The notes under the pieces were generated by a model. It saw nothing but the letters and a program-made list of their open reading frames with translations, did no database searches and was not told where the DNA came from. From Labia minor (Eukaryota; Arthropoda; Insecta; Dermaptera; Spongiphoridae), in contig OY720350.1 in assembly GCA_963082975.1 (NCBI GenBank), positions 40,665,851 through 40,729,850 on the forward strand: DNA of 64,000 nt. The letters run 5' to 3'. The translations under genes and the position numbers were made by a program. Shown here piece after piece: positions 47,360-59,133 of the stretch; the stretch's first letter is position 1; every line of letters begins with the position of its first letter.

Positions 47360-47440
47360 TGGTTCTTATAAAATTAATTATCTGACTAAATAGATTCATT
47401 CTTTTCTTTTTTAAATGCAAAATATTTAATTATTATAGAT
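46585..47440 (+). repeat. Repeated TTGGTTCTTATAAAATTAAT unit with (ATT)n
   Basis: The unit TTGGTTCTTATAAAATTAAT followed by TATCTGGTTAAATAGATTCA occurs near 46590, 47255 and 47360. The last two are in tandem (about 105-bp period), each preceded by TTTTAAATGAAAAATATTTA and an (ATT)n microsatellite. The first copy is separated from the others by about 600 bp containing the hairpin element at 46938. Confidence 0.65.
46938..47198. mobile_element. 261-bp hairpin element with ~108-bp arms
   Basis: Left arm 46938-47044 and right arm 47090-47198 are near-perfect inverted copies (AAATTTAAGTAAAAAGAAAT outside, GCGCTCAAATTATAATAA inside), separated by a 45-bp loop. Very high arm identity in an otherwise decayed region. 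It has the structure of a MITE or fold-back element. No target duplication was identified. Confidence 0.65.
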
Positions 47441-47759
47441 TATCAAGGGCGTCAGCATTTAGTTTCATGTTTCCAATAATATCAACTCATCAAAAAGATC
47501 ATAGCGAAAAAGTTATTGTAATGAGATCATTAGATTTAAAAAATAAATATATACAGATTTACAATAAAGAATAAAAATACATTTTTAGTAAGATGGTTAC
47601 CGTTAAATAATGTGCAGAAAAAATGTACTTATATTATATATATAAATATATATATATATATTTATTTATTATTTATATACTACACTATTTTTTACAAATT
47701 ATGATTTTTGAAAATATCACAAATAATTATAGAATTTATTTAGAAGTATTAATTTAGAG

Positions 47760-48102
47760 CAGTGATTCTCAACCTTTTTTTTTTACCGCGGCACACTTTT
47801 AACCGTTTAAAAATTTGGCGGCACACAAAGAAAAAGATAAATGTAAAAGTTTACCATATTGAAAAAAGTAGTCCCAAAAACGGTTTTTTCTTTTTTTTAG
47901 AACCACATTGAAAAAATTTAGAAAAAAGTCGGAAATGTTTAAGAACCTAGGCCCTAAAACGTTTTACCTTTTTTTTTATTTTTTTTTAGAACCATATTGA
48001 AAAAATTTAGAAAAAAAGTTGGAGTTAAAAAAGGTGTGATCCTCATAATCTCGTGGCACACTTAAGTGCCTCGGCACAGTGCACAGTGGTTGAGAATCAC
48101 TG
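47760..48102. mobile_element. hAT-type MITE with CAGTGATTCTCAACC ends
   Basis: Starts CAGTGATTCTCAACC and ends with its perfect inverse GGTTGAGAATCACTG (15-bp ends). This end sequence is characteristic of hAT (Charlie/Tip100-type) elements. Inside are two copies of a TTTTTTTTAGAACCA(C/T)ATTGA module and inverted GGCACAC/GTGGCACACTT phrases. I see no exact 8-bp duplication, so the flanks may have decayed. Confidence 0.75.
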
Positions 48103-48252
48103 AGAGGATATACAAATTTAAACTATTATCAAAGTTAGGAATTAGGAATTTTTCATCTTTTTAGATATACACAGTAAAGAAAAACCAAAATAAGAAAAAC
48201 AAAATACAAAAATAATGCCAAAAAAAATAAATCGACAATAATACAAAATAAG

Positions 48253-48856
48253 CTGGAGTGTCTCCACTCGACTATCTCGCAATTTGAATTGGATTAAATA
48301 ACATAATATATTATATTTAAATTAAATTTAATTAATTATAAATTATAAATAATAAATATTAAACCAGCGCATGTTTGGTTTTTTATTGATGGCACCATGG
48401 CACGTGTTGGCGCGTGAAATTTGCAGTGTTAAAAAATTAATTCTGGTACTTTCAGCGATTCAATCAAGCTGAAATTCTATATATAGCAGTTTTATACAAT
48501 TATTAATCATGTGAAAAATTATCAAACATATATCTTCATTTTTACGGTTACTTTAGAGGAAAAAAAATCAAAACGTTGTAGGTAATGACCCTCTTCCGGT
48601 TGAGGTACATTTCTCAAAAGTTGATAGAAAACTATGAATTTTGAATAATGCTCATGTTCCAAATTGCATCATTCTAGCTCAAACCGTTTTTGAGTAATCT
48701 TGCCTACATACATACACACACACACACACAAAACAGACATTTTTCTCAACCTTACAATTAGTGAAAATGTCTCAGGAACCTTCAAAACGTATAAAAACAT
48801 CAAAATCTCAACATCGAAAATTTTCGTGATCGCAATACTATCTCTGGCGAGATAGT
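48253..48856 (-). mobile_element. Family A element, copy A13
   Basis: Starts CTGGAGTGTCTCCACTCGAC and ends CTATCTCTGGCGAGATAGTA, so both terminal hairpins are intact. AC microsatellite near 48714-48730. One of the best-preserved copies. The minus frame at 48669 is an artefact. Confidence 0.85.
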
Positions 48857-49429
48857 AAAAAAGAAAACACAAAGAAACAAAAAAAAAAAAATAAAAAGGA
48901 ATAACTAATCGTTACTTCTCTAATATGAAGGATCTCCGTTTTAGGCGACATTTCCCTTGATTTCCTCTCGTTTCTAAAATGTTATTTTCTAAACAAGTAA
49001 AAGAAAATAATTACGTTTATGTTATATGTATTTTTTGATGATTATATATTATATGTTACTGAATTTTTTTTTTATTTTTTGGCAAAAACAACATTTATTT
49101 AACTTTTTCGTAAAACTTTTACAATTTCCACTTCAAATTTAGTATTTTTTATAATTTCCCGATTCCCGGGAAAAGTTACCCTCTAGTTAGAGGTGATTAT
49201 TACTTTTTTAAAAGTTAAATTTCGATTTAAACTTAAATTTTATTATTATTTATTTTAGATATTATTATAGATATTATTTCATCTGATCAGGTAATTGTAT
49301 AATTTATATGAATTCGATTATTTTTAAAATCGATATCGTAAATTAAATTAATGTAATGATTTTCCTTTAATAAAATAATCTATCGTAGGTTCTTTTCACA
49401 CCTTTTAAAAAAAATTTTTAAATATAAAT

Positions 49430-49980
49430 AACAAAATTGAAAACTTGCATGAATGCGAATACCTCTCTAGTAGCTATACTCTTTTTTTTTTTTTGTTTGC
49501 ATCTGAATTGTTTGATGGCTGATCTCGCATCCACCGTCATCCTTGGATTACGATTCTATCGAGCCACACGCTCGTTGTGTGGGTTCAATAGGGGAGGTCC
49601 TCTCGGCCACACTTTTATAGGGATTTTTATTTTTTAATTCTTTTGTTCCCTTTTCTTCTCGATCGTTTTTTTAACACCCTCCCTTCCACCCACCTCATCC
49701 TACAGCCCACTAAATGAAAATTCACATTTCGTGCTTGTCATGTTTTTGGCTCGATTTCACGGATATTTTCGATTGAAGGGGGACCTATCTCTCTCACTCT
49801 AATTGAATAGGGATGGGATGGGGGGTTGGAAGCCTTTTGGAGTGTTTCTAAACTCAAAGAATAAAAGCAAATGGAGACAAAAGCCTTCTGACCACGAAAG
49901 AACACCCACTCTCCCACACACCAATCTAGCATATTCCCCCCTCCCCTCATCCCTTCAATCTCCCTAAATGAACAACGAAC
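49430..49980. other. Higher-complexity single-copy island
   Basis: Two short frames, 49437-49637 (+) and 49738-49950 (-), lie in a GC-richer block with C/T-rich strings (49675-49710). Neither frame has a domain or clear splice sites. Candidate conserved non-coding DNA or an unrecognised exon. Confidence 0.35.
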
Positions 49981-50461
49981 TGCGTGTCATGTCCTTTAAA
50001 CGGGTTTTTATTCTTTTTTAAATAGTTGGCATTCTTCAAAGAAACCATTTAATCTGGGAATAAGCCCAGAGAAAAATTCTATGTATACCTATCTTATATA
50101 TATATATATACACCTGTATCTAATAAAGAATGTAAAGAAGAAAAGAATTAAATAGGCTATTATTTTAGGACTTATAACAAAGTTAAATTGAATTGGAATA
50201 ATAGAATACAATTTACATATTTTAAATTTTCTATTTACAATATTTATTCTTTTGTTATATATTTTTGTTATATATTCATAAAGTAAATCAATTTATATAA
50301 GGATATATATTATATTAATATTTCAAAATATCTATAACACACAAAAAAGAACATGCTTTTCTGTTCAATCTGTAATTTTAATTTATTTGATTACAGAAAT
50401 GGCTCCGGATATAAGGAGATGGACTGTTGAATATTTAAGTATGGTTACTTTATCATTTTTT

Positions 50462-51090
50462 ACCGACCGACGATAGTAAGGGAGGTATTGTTTCCACACC
50501 AAATTTCAGATGTGGAGATTTTTACATATCTCCACGAATCATGCATTTTCTTAACAGAAAAAAGTATTTTTAGCATGATGTCTGTCCGCCCGTCCTTCTG
50601 TCCGTCCGTCGTATAGATGTGTATAGCCTGAACGGCTCAACGGATTTTGATGAAATTTGGTATATTTACTTAATGCATCAGTATGATGAATGGATCAACT
50701 TTTGGTGCAAATCCGGAAACCGGAATTGGTAGTATTAGCGATCGACGATAGGAAGGGAAGGGTTATTTCCACACCAAATTTCACATGAGGAGATTTTTTT
50801 ACATATCACCACGAATCATTCACTTTGTATTGGTTTTATCCCCGAGGAAAATCATCTTTATTAGTTTTTTCTTAATTTAAAATTATATGACGTCTTCCAG
50901 CCATTCATGACGTTATAGCCTGGTCTTACATATATATTACTAATAAAATAAAATTAAAAATATTTAACTTATATCCATATGTGTTTTTATTACATTAATA
51001 GATATATTAAAATTATTTGAAATTGTTTCTGTAGCTGAAAATTAATTTAGTTCAAACCGTCGGTCGGTTCGGACCTGGCCACAGGTCAAC
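50462..51090 (+). mobile_element. Family B element, copy B4, best preserved
   Basis: Starts ACCGACCGACGATAGTAAGG and ends ACCGTCGGTCGGTTCGGACC then TGGCCACAGGTCAAC, with the GACCTG-CAGGTC hairpin perfect. The left motif is inverted just inside this hairpin. Internal CCGTCCGTCCG, GATGAAATTTGGTATATTTA and GACGTC motifs present. Confidence 0.85.
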
Positions 51091-51590
51091 ATTTTTTCTT
51101 TTATTATAGTTATCATATGTAATAATTCACAATATTATTTAATCTATATGATTGTGAAATTGAATTTAGAGTATTAGTTTTTAGAAAATTTTATTTATCT
51201 ATAAGAAATTGCAAAATAGTGAAAAAAAAAACAATGATGTAAAGTGGAACTTCTATTCACCAAATTTTTGTAAACACCTTTTTCTATAAACATATATATT
51301 CAATGAAAACTCATTTTAGTATTTTTTCATTTATATATAAGTAAGTGAAAATAAAAATATTATTGTAATAACTTATAATGACTTGCAATTCTCAAATTTG
51401 ACTTTATGGGATATAAAGAAGTCCAAGGGATAGCGTCATTATATGATATGACACTTTAATTTACTCTAGCAATCTCATACTAACTTAATCTAAACTCGAG
51501 ACTCAAAGAATTCCAACACTAAATAGATTATTATTTAAGTTTTTTGATTAAATTTCAAAAATTAAAAATTTGCAAAAAAAAAAAATTAAA

Positions 51591-51930
51591 ATTATTAAAA
51601 TTATAAAAAATAATGAACAAATAATGTGTATATAATTAAAAGAGATGTTATTTGTTATTATTAATATTATTATTTTTGAATTCGAGATACCTATATATGT
51701 TTATATAGTACCTGGAACACCGAGCTATCGCTCGACCCTTTAAAACATATTCATATAAAATTATTAAAATTATAAAAAATAATGAAAAAATAATGTGTAT
51801 ATAATTAAAAGATATGTTATTTGTTATTATTAATAATATTATTTTTGAATTCGAGATACCTATATACATATATATAGTACCTGGAACACCGGCTATCGCT
51901 CGACCCTTTAACAAATATTGATATAAAATT
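51591..51930 (+). repeat. Tandem duplication, 169-bp period
   Basis: Two copies of a unit containing AATAATGTGTATATAATTAA, a TTGAATTCGAGATACCTATA block and GGAACACCG...CTATCGCTCGACCC. The second copy begins 169 bp after the first and differs at few positions. The 88-aa minus frame is the repeat translated twice. Confidence 0.75.
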
Positions 51931-52283
51931 CTTTAATTAATTATTAAAATTATTCAATGTTACATCATTGCATCAATCTGATAAAAATGAATGGAACTTG
52001 GGGTCCTCAATAATAATAAATAATATTAATTAATTATTAAATAAGTAATATATTTTAGTGAAAAAATATTAAAAATTATAAAACTATCTAAAAATTAATT
52101 AATAAAAGAACAATGAAAATATAGATATAAATTAGTAATTTAATAAAAAATAAACCCGAAAATAGATTTAAAAAAGCATATAAAATTAACTAATAAAAAT
52201 TTATAAGAATTAACAAAAAATTAGACTACAAAACAGGTTAAAAAATTTCAAATATTTTAGAGAAAAAAAATAACAATTTTTAC
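51931..52283. other. AT-rich sequence, no feature seen
   Basis: Very A/T-rich DNA with no recognisable element. Confidence 0.5.
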
Positions 52284-52565
52284 AATGTTTGCAAGACAAA
52301 TAAATTACCAAGCCGTATTTGTTTTGTTTTGTTTTTTTAATATGGATGACCTCATTTGTGAAGTCATATAAATTTAAATTAAGAAAAAACTAATGAAGAT
52401 GATTTTTCTGCAGGCTGAAACCAATACAAATCGATTTGTCTTTATAAATGTGTGAATTTCAAAAAAAATCCTTAGAGCGGTTTAATATCTCAAAAATATA
52501 CAAAGATATATACATATAAATATATATATATATATCTATATATATCTAGTATAAAAGATAAGATA
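52284..52565 (+). repeat. Family F repeat, copy F1
   Basis: Begins ACAATGTTTGCAAGACAAAT, includes GTCATATAAATTTAAATTAA, GATGATTTTTCTGCAGGCTG and GAGCGGTTTAATATCTCAAA, and ends CTAGTATAAAAGATAAGATA. Related to the inverse of part of family B (TTAAGAAAAAACTAATGAAG). Further copies at 61557 and 62198. Confidence 0.6.
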
Positions 52566-52732
52566 TACAAAAATATATATTTGTATTTAAATGAGCATTA
52601 ATTCTTTTTCAAATAATAATAAATAGAATAAAATAAATAAAAGAATTTATTACTTATATAAGCAATAATTTTTTTCGTAAACAATATTTAAATAATCGTA
52701 AATAAAGTTTAATTGAATCCATTTCCTTTCAC

Positions 52733-52764
<32 letters not shown>
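52733..52764. repeat. (TA)n microsatellite
   Basis: A pure TA tract of about 32 bp. Confidence 0.9.
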
Positions 52765-52767
<3 letters not shown>

Positions 52768-52839
52768 AGATTGTATTTAGCAAGATTGTTAATATTCCGT
52801 TTTAAAATTTAATTTCCGAGTGAATTTGTTGAATATTCA

Positions 52840-53270
52840 TTTTAGTGATGAAAGAAAATCGACTAAGATGGGGAGTTGGGCGGAGTAGCAGTGGGAAGAG
52901 GGTTAAAGAAAAATGAGGAAATCTATCCAGGGCGGCAATTGTATAAAAAAAAAAGAACGAGAGAGAAAGAGAAAGGGAAAGGCAGATAATGAATCCCTTT
53001 TGGAAATTGAATTTATACATTCAATTATTATTCAACACAGACTTAAACAAAACGCGTAATTGAATTGAAAAAAAACCTGGGGTGGGGAGGAAATTGAATC
53101 CCATTTCAAATTCAAAAATCAATTTGTACAAATTACTACCTTAGAAGAACTGAAAAAAAGGGTGGGTGGGTGGGAAGTATTGAGAAGGATATACATCGGC
53201 TTCTTTGGATTTTCTATAAAAAGAAATTGAATGAAGCAATTGATGGTTGTTGTTACGACCAATCTCCTTT
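52840..53270. other. Single-copy island with GAGA tract
   Basis: Purine-rich block containing GAACGAGAGAGAAAGAGAAA (about 52956-52975) and GGGTGGGTGGGTGGGAAG (53160-53177). No shared repeat. The minus frame 52802-53020 has no domain. Candidate regulatory DNA. Confidence 0.35.
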
Positions 53271-54137
53271 TAATTACCCTTCACCTACATTTAGGAATAT
53301 TTGACTTATGAAATCGTCATCAAATGGTATAATAGTATATATTTTAAATTAAACACGGAATGAAAAAAACCTTTAAACATTAATCAATAAAATGGATATT
53401 TAAATTAAATTATTTATAAAATTATTATTATTATTACAAAATTAGGAAATAAAATGAAAACAGAGCGTAAATAATATAATTAGTTTAAAACACTCATATT
53501 GGTTTATTGAAATAATTTTTGATTTTTTTATAAAAAATATTAATTTACTATTGTAGAGTAAATTTTATTTTATTATGAGTTGTATAGATTTCAATCGTAT
53601 TATGTAATTTTTCATATTACATCTAGATAATTTTAATTTTCTGATTAAAAAAGATAGAAAATAGATATAACATTAATTAATCAATTATAATTAAATCAAA
53701 AATTGAAATTCATAAATGAAAAATAATATTTAAAAAAAATTGATTTAATTTTTTGGGCAATCATTTTATTAAAAAATGTTAGTTATTCAGGCAAATTAAC
53801 CTGTAAACTCTAATAAATATTTTTTTGAAATATTTTAATATGTATATTTAATTTGAATTTAATATATCACATGAATTATGAAACGTCTATTTAGATATAA
53901 ATATTATAATTTTTAATATCAATGGACATGAATGTTAAATTATTTTTAAGTAAGTAAAATTCCCTTCAATAATAGATTTAAGATTTAACAGTAAGGCTAT
54001 TTACTTTTATTTTATTTAATTTTCTTAATTTCTTAACATTATTGAATTAAGAGAGACACAAAAATTATATTTATAAAAATAATATTAGGAAAATGATAGT
54101 AGTAAAAACTACTATTTATTTTTTTCATTTAATTTGT
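53271..54137. other. AT-rich sequence, no feature seen
   Basis: About 0.9 kb of A/T-rich DNA, no recognisable element. Confidence 0.5.
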
Positions 54138-54141
54138 TTTA

Positions 54142-55728
54142 GGGTCATTCCACGTCAACTCATCCAGGCCGTTTCACCCAAAATCTCAGATTTTTATAAA
54201 AATTGGTAAATATGTTCTATTTATAAACATGAAAAACACCACCAAATTTTAATTTTTTATCTAACATAGTTTTTGAGTAATGGTAGTTTAAAGATTGGCG
54301 TTTTTAAATTTCCGAGTCTCGGATAAGGCCAAATAAAACGTGTATTGGAGAAGAAAATAATTTCTCATTCACTTATTTAACCTCCTATCTTGTTGAAATT
54401 TTTAAGGCATGTTCTTATAACTATGAGGAATTGTAATAAAAATATAACGGACCCCAAAATATTTTTAAAAAAATTATATGTTGGATATTATAAAATTTTA
54501 AAATCACAAACAAGGTTTAGCGTAAAATGAAATATCACGACAAGGGAATGAGATAATCAAGAACTTTTTTTTTCCTAAATTATCTACATGAAATGGGCTT
54601 TAATTTAATAAAATAAAAGTTTTGTGTATTTGCCTCCTTCTATTTACTAAGACCACTGCAAGTTACAACACATTAATTATGAGCAATATGAGAGTCTCAA
54701 TGGCTGAATATTGTTAATAATTAGACATTTTAATATTAAATAAAATATTTTTACCTAAAAATGTCCATCGAAGGAAAGTTTAACAGCATTCTTACAAACA
54801 AAGTTTGAAAACTATGAGGAAGAAGATAGGATCGAATTCAAACAGTGGGTAGCTACAGACAGGACACAGATGATAACTCAAACTTCAACCACACACACAT
54901 TGATGAATTTATTGATGAACTAACAACAAAAATAGAAAAATTGATCCCACATTCTTATATTGCAAAAAGTTAGTCGAGCTATTTTAAAAGTCTAAAGGAT
55001 AACTGCGCGCCAAATCAAGCCATTATATCAATCAATTGACTTCAGCGAGAATTTCTCTTTTGTGATTCAAGATGAGGTACAGGGTTATCATTGGATTCTA
55101 ACAGGGTATCTTGAATCTTATAAACCATACAAACATCATGATTTAAGTCATCGGAAATTATACAATGTGATGAGACTATTTTTTTGTCATCAACACACAT
55201 GTTAATTATTACTGGGTGAACAGTGCAGGAGTCTTAGGTCCAATGATAATTATTAAATTAAAGCCCATTTCATGTAGATAATTTAGGAAAAAAAAAGTTC
55301 TTGATTATCTCATTCCCTTGTCGTGATATTTCATTTTACGCTAAACCTTGTTTGTAATTTTAAAATTTTATAATATCCAACATATAATTTTTTTAAAAAT
55401 ATTTTGGGGTCCGTTATATTTTTATTACAATTCCTCATAGTTATAAGAACATGCCTTAAAAATTTCAACAAGATAGGAGGTTAAATAAGTGAATGAGAAA
55501 TTATTTTCTTCTCCAATACACGTTTTATTTGGCCTTATCCGAGACTCGGAAATTTAAAAACGCCAATCTTTAAACTGCCATTACTCAAAAACTATGTGAG
55601 ATAAAAAATTAAAATTTGGTGGTGTTTTTCATGTTTATAAATAGAACATATTTACCAATTTTTATAAAAATCTGAGATTTTGGGTGAAAAAATGACTATT
55701 TTCTGGTTGAATTGACGTGGAATGACCC
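54142..55728. mobile_element. 1.6-kb DNA transposon with ~470-bp inverted repeats
   Basis: The left arm (54142-54610) and right arm (55251-55728) are nearly identical inverted copies. The tips read GGGTCATTCCACGTCAA and its inverse TTGACGTGGAATGACCC. Both sides are flanked by TTTA (54138-54141 and 55729-55732), a probable 4-bp target duplication. The 640-bp centre contains a broken transposase-like segment. Arms this long and this similar in a decayed region suggest a recent insertion or conversion. GGG tips and a 4-bp duplication could fit Sola-like elements, but I cannot confirm the superfamily. Confidence 0.75.
54880..55200 (+). pseudogene. Transposase-like remnant inside the 1.6-kb element
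   Basis: The plus strand reads HIDEFIDELTTKIEKLIPHS (from about 54898), then after an in-frame stop SSYFKSLKDNCAPNQAIIS. After a frameshift it reads IDFSENFSFVIQDEVQGYHW (55035-55094). The last piece resembles the 'DF(A/S)EN.....QDE.Q..HW' signature of transposase-like proteins common in arthropod genomes, where the Asp is probably catalytic. Stops and frameshifts make it inactive, and the rest of the protein is missing. Confidence 0.55.
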
Positions 55729-55732
55729 TTTA

Positions 55733-57395
55733 AATATACGTTAAAAATGATCTGGAATCCATAAATTAACTGAATTTATTTATTATTTGCTAATAAATAA
55801 AAATAACTTATTTTGTACATATTTATATTAATATTTCAAATTGATTTATTATCTATTAATTATAATATAAATGTAAGTTTATATTTTTTGTTCATATACC
55901 TAGAGATACATATATCAAATATTGTGTTGTCTGGAAAATAAAAAAAACCCTAATTTAAATGGAAAAGTATATTTCTTAGCTATAAAACTACATTATATAG
56001 ATACAAACAAATTTTATTTTCCCATAAATATTTCCGCATCACTATTTTATTTTCATCCAACTGGGATAAGCAATTAATTTCTTTGATTGATGGTATATTA
56101 TTTCAATGTAATATAATAAAAGAGTAGTCATTTAATACCAGGGAATATTTAGAATAGCTCCCATTAAGTATAATATTCTTTTTTTTTTATTCATATTCAT
56201 TAAATTAGCATTCAAGTGATGAAAAACGCATAAATAAATGAATTAAATTAATTCCGTATTGCACAATTAAAATTAACCTTTTGAATTGTATACTCACTAC
56301 CCCTACATTCTCTAACTTTAATCTAACCAACCCTCTCTATGATTATCATCCCCCTTCTTACTTCCCGTTCTCCCACTCTTTCAACCTGGTAATCTTCAGA
56401 AAATTAATTTGATTGTTTTTTTAATTCATTATTAAATTATTTACTAGCGGTAAAGTTTGTTCAGTTTTATTGATATCTTTTTTTTAATAAAAAAAAGACC
56501 ACCCACAGGTTAAAATATTTTTAATTATTTTTTCTCTATGTCATATAAATTAAAGTAACCGAGGAAAATTCAACTCAAAAATTCAACATCATTCAATTTC
56601 ATCGGAAATAAACCTTTTAAGGGTCCATGAATTAAAAACATGTTAATTGATGTGAAATGAAAAAAAAAATATTTAAAATATGATATAGGTTTTGTTTTTT
56701 ATAACGTTTTTATTAAGTTCGCTTCATGTCTGTCTGTCTATCTGTTCGCTTTTATGACAAATTGAAATCGATTTTTCATCAACTTAAATTGAGCCAAACC
56801 TTTGAAAATTTTTATAGCTATTTCAATAGATTCCTAGAAGGTATGGAAGATATATAATTGAAGTATAATTAATTAATTTTAGTGTAATTTTCGATTAATT
56901 GCTTTAATATTTGAATTTTCATTCACGCCATCTGACCGATAAACAGTGAGTTGGTTTTCATTTTGAAAAAAATTCGAAATAATTTATAACATTAAAAGAT
57001 ATAATATAATTATAATCTTTTTTTTTTTGTTTTATTGTATTTGAAAGTAAGTAACTTTTTTACATAAGTCCAGGAGAGAAAAAAAACAAAACTTTTTTTA
57101 TGAAGATAATATGAATACAATATTCTTATACATTTATATAATCTCATATTTTAATTAATTATTTATTTATAAATATATAAATATTCAATAATAACATTTA
57201 CTCAACATTAATACATAAAATCAGTTTTAGAAGATTAATGTTTTCTTTTTGTTTTATTCAAATTGGAAATTCTCGTATAACATCATCTTTTCTATTTCTC
57301 TTGATATATTAAATAAATTTATCGAATTCGAATTGCACTAAAAAGATTAAAATAATACACCTAAATATAAAAAAATTCTATAAAAATAACGTTTT
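55733..57395. other. AT-rich sequence with a minor GTCT-type repeat
   Basis: Mostly A/T-rich. A stretch near 56725-56830 (GTCTGTCTGTCTATCTGTTC and onward) resembles family D-type internal sequence. Nothing else recognised. Confidence 0.4.
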
Positions 57396-57490
57396 ACTCA
57401 TGGACTAAAAAAAATAAAATAATTTTTCTATAAGCCTGACAAAGTTTATGGAAGAATTGCTTCATATATAACTAAAAACGTTGGGCGTAT
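57396..57490 (+). mobile_element. 95-bp mini-element, copy H3
   Basis: Starts AACGTTTTACTCATGGACTA, contains TTTTTCTATAAGCCTGACAA and ends CTAAAAACGTT. Same length and ends as H1, 24 kb away. Confidence 0.6.
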
Positions 57491-57879
57491 AAAATTAAAA
57501 AAACAAAATGTAGTTTTTTTCAAATTTTATAAATTTATTCATAAATGTTTTTAATTATTTCATTTGAATTATAGTTTAAAGATTAATTTTAAATTAAATT
57601 TTTTTCATAAATTCTAATTATACTTTTTAATATTATAATACATTACTAATGTCAAAATTATTTGATATATGACCTAGAAGTTTTATATAATTTTTCTAAA
57701 TCCAAATATTTTCTTTAGTATAAGCTTTCAAAGAGGAAATTGGTGCGATCTTCTTCCACCAGTTATTTTTCATTATTTTTCATTCAATTACAATGGCGGT
57801 CTAATTTCTTTATTCTACCATTTGATGGGAATATGATTGAATAGTTGAATAAACTATTAGAAACAGAAGACAAGTTTGG

Positions 57880-58288
57880 TATTATTATTATTTCTTTTCT
57901 TTTTTATGTTCTTCCGAACAAAAGATATCAATGTTGGATTGATTTTATTGGATAGCGCGGGTGAAAGGGGGTATTTGAGGGGTTTGAGGAGAAGGGGAAA
58001 GGTTTGAAGAAGTAGAAGATGTTATCCGCAAAGAAAAGAGTGCTCGAAAATAAAAAAAGACACCCAAGACAAACCATTAAGCGTAAAAATACATCAAGAA
58101 TTGGGGGAGGGGGCTAAAAAAACGACTGGGTGTCCAATGGCGACAACAACAAAACGTATATCAAACCAATAACAACGAGAGCAAGAATAACGTTGGTTCA
58201 CGTACTGAAGATAATTTCCAATTCGATAAAAAGTTGAGTTTCCCAGCACGATCTCTTTCTTCTCACCCAATCGCCCATTTTATACATA

Positions 58289-58329
<41 letters not shown>

Positions 58330-58560
58330 TTGCTTGACTTTTTGAAGTATATTTAAATCAAAGAAAAAAAAAGTGTGGAATGTGAGAGAAGTCAACCAAC
58401 CAATCGATACGAACGTTTTTTTCTCCAATGTTTTCTTGTCTTTTCGCGTCAATATCACGAAACAAATAATATATAAGAAATAAAAGATGAGAGAGAGGGA
58501 GAGATTTCCTTGTGATCAGAACAAATGATTTGTTGAATTTGTTCCTTTGTCATGGGAACG
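57880..58560. other. Single-copy island with GAGA and TA tracts
   Basis: Higher-complexity block with a G-rich part (57955-58010), a TA microsatellite (58289-58325) and GAGAGAGGGAGAGA (58490-58503). The minus frame 58198-58458 includes translated TA repeat and is not a supported gene. Confidence 0.35.
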
Positions 58561-59133
58561 TTAGCAATTTTTAATAGAAAAAAATCAAAGAAAAGAAAAA
58601 ACAATTATAAATAAAAACTATCAATAAGAATATAATGTTTAACAATTTTGAATTTTAAATTCAACCACAGAAAACGTAAGAAACCCGTATGGATATTATG
58701 TTTATTAATAAAAAAAATCGTTACTTACCTTATCAACTTACCTTTCAATTGGTAATTACTTAAAAAATAAATAAAAAATACAATATAATACAAAATATAC
58801 CTATAAACTACTGATGTGTACTTTTGTTAGTAAAATAGTAAGTATTTTTATAAATGAAATTGAAAAAGGTATTTGATTTATTCATTATGCATGCTTTTGA
58901 ATCCATCACTGAGTTCTATAAGCAATTGGAGAATGACTTTACGATAAAACTGATCCACCTTCAAACAATGACTTGACTTCCTCGAAAAAATGAGCCCATT
59001 GATTCAGTATTCCAATATTCTAAGTATCACGAACGAAAATTATTAATAGTTTGAAATGGAAAAATTTGGAATGTTTTGCAGATTTGGCTCCACAGATCAC
59101 TTAAACATAGTCATTAATAAACTTCGTGATATA

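Noticed and set aside
47205..47440. Possible CRISPR-like spaced repeats
   Set aside because: Only two or three units joined by (ATT)n; no unique spacers. The sequence is eukaryotic in character.
51648..51914. 88-aa minus frame with an internal repeat
   Set aside because: It is one 169-bp tandem unit translated twice, not a repeat protein.
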